This document shows positions 63,660 to 64,000 of a stretch of 64,000 nucleotides of DNA, piece after piece. Under the pieces are notes generated by a model. The model was given only the letters and a program-made list of their open reading frames with translations. It did not search any database and was not told where the DNA came from. A program made the translations under genes and the position numbers. Source of the stretch: Gavia stellata (Eukaryota; Chordata; Aves; Gaviiformes; Gaviidae). Location of the stretch: NCBI RefSeq assembly GCF_030936135.1, contig NC_082595.1, positions 86,976,451 to 87,040,450 on the forward strand, read 5' to 3'. The first letter of the stretch is position 1, and each line of letters opens with the position of its first letter.

Positions 63660-64000
63660 TCCACTACCAATTTAGTACTACAGATGGGTAACACAGGCCA
63701 CAGGGTTCAGTGCGCAAAGGAGGCTGCCATTCGAGGGCTGACAGAGCACGACCGATGTCGCATCCCTTCCGTTTTCCCGACCTGCAAAACGAACACAACA
63801 CCAACACTCCGTGAAAAGCATCACCAGAGGAGCAGCAGCGGCTGCGAAACGAGACCGTCCTCTGCGGATCCGGAGCCCCCGCCGGTACCGGGGAAAAGCC
63901 ACAGCCCGCACCTGCTGCCGGCGGCGGCCGCTTCCTCCCCGCGGACCTCACATGGCGGCGGGCGGGCCCTGCCAGGCGAGCTGCGTCCCGCCCGCCGGAG
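63660..64000. promoter_or_regulatory. CpG island at right edge (partial)
   Basis: GC content and CpG frequency rise sharply over the last 340 bases, most strongly from 63840 onward (GCGGCGGCCGC, CCGCGG, CCCGCCCGCC), in contrast with the AT-rich intron before it. This is what a vertebrate housekeeping promoter looks like. The simplest reading is that it belongs to the AGPAT5 promoter and first exon, with exon 1 just outside the window; on the minus strand it does not encode the AGPAT5 N-terminus. A CAG|GTGCGG donor-like site lies at the minus-strand boundary 63912/63911. On the plus strand an ATG at 63952 opens a frame to the edge (MAAGGPCQ...), which could be chance or the start of a divergent gene. 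Confidence 0.65.

Larger units (their letters stand above)
47377..63660 (-). other. AGPAT5: AGPAT5 intron 1 (more than 16.6 kb, incomplete)
   Basis: Between exon 2 and the right edge I searched for the N-terminal exon, including the conserved FFFENYTG-type stretch before the first junction, and did not find it. The region is mostly AT-rich, with poly(A)/poly(T) runs at about 49641-49655, 53267-53278 and 55509-55519, a palindrome pair at 51713-51828, and a more GC-rich stretch at about 58500-59450. No other gene is recognised. Confidence 0.7.

Noticed and set aside
63664..63951. A minus-strand open frame in the CpG island as AGPAT5 exon 1
   Set aside because: The translation is Arg/Pro/Gly-rich and does not resemble the hydrophobic AGPAT5 N-terminus; it begins at a non-ATG codon, and the nearby minus-strand ATG is followed at once by TGA.
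63952..64000. Plus-strand MAAGGPCQ... as the start of MCPH1 or another neighbour
   Set aside because: Only 16 codons are visible, and the sole resemblance is the common MAA start. In human, MCPH1 runs in the same direction as AGPAT5, with its 3' end towards it, so its start would not be expected here.
1..64000. CRISPR arrays, bacterial operons, tRNA or rRNA genes, or a novel defence-type system
   Set aside because: No regularly spaced repeats, no ribosome-binding sites or packed genes, and no clover-leaf sequences were seen; the window is a vertebrate gene with large introns.

Overview
The window looks like bird nuclear DNA. It is AT-rich, with GT-AG introns, few coding bases, and a CR1 retrotransposon whose sequence and GATTCTGT-type 3' end are characteristic of avian genomes. 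The CR1 style would fit a neoavian species, but I cannot name the species. There are no operons, prophage or CRISPR arrays, and almost all of the roughly 60-90 codon reading frames are chance frames in introns.

The one gene I can support is AGPAT5 (1-acylglycerol-3-phosphate O-acyltransferase 5, an LPA/lysophospholipid acyltransferase), on the minus strand. Seven consecutive coding exons, corresponding to exons 2-8, lie at 47376-47307, 47093-46978, 40481-40392, 32688-32598, 23522-23361, 9549-9426 and 7765-7540. All junctions have canonical GT/AG ends and the phases agree throughout. Together they give 292 codons plus a stop, against about 291 for the matching part of the human protein. The signature motifs are present: NHx4D, GGxYxKR and FPEGTR, plus two C-terminal hydrophobic segments. 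Exon 1 (about 70 N-terminal residues, containing the start codon) is not in the window and should lie beyond position 64000.

Layout: 1 to about 7400 is downstream flank, possibly including long-3'UTR isoforms and the 3' end of a convergent neighbour. 7400-7765 holds the terminal exon with a proximal poly(A) signal. 7766-47306 holds introns 7 to 2 with the internal exons. 47377-64000 is intron 1 (more than 16.6 kb), ending in a CpG island at about 63660-64000.

Inside the introns I see an ancient, heavily decayed CR1/L3-type LINE (about 15300-17080). A much younger 5'-truncated CR1 (45791-46794) has an open RT-derived frame that carries a frame-changing deletion at the conserved PQG box. There is also a 110-bp near-identical direct duplication (22151-22260 and 22799-22908), an isolated G-quadruplex motif (15083-15102), a palindrome pair (51713-51828), simple repeats, and a few GC-rich or purine-skewed blocks of unknown origin. 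I did not find a new multi-gene system; the unusual items are repeat and structure observations in intronic DNA.
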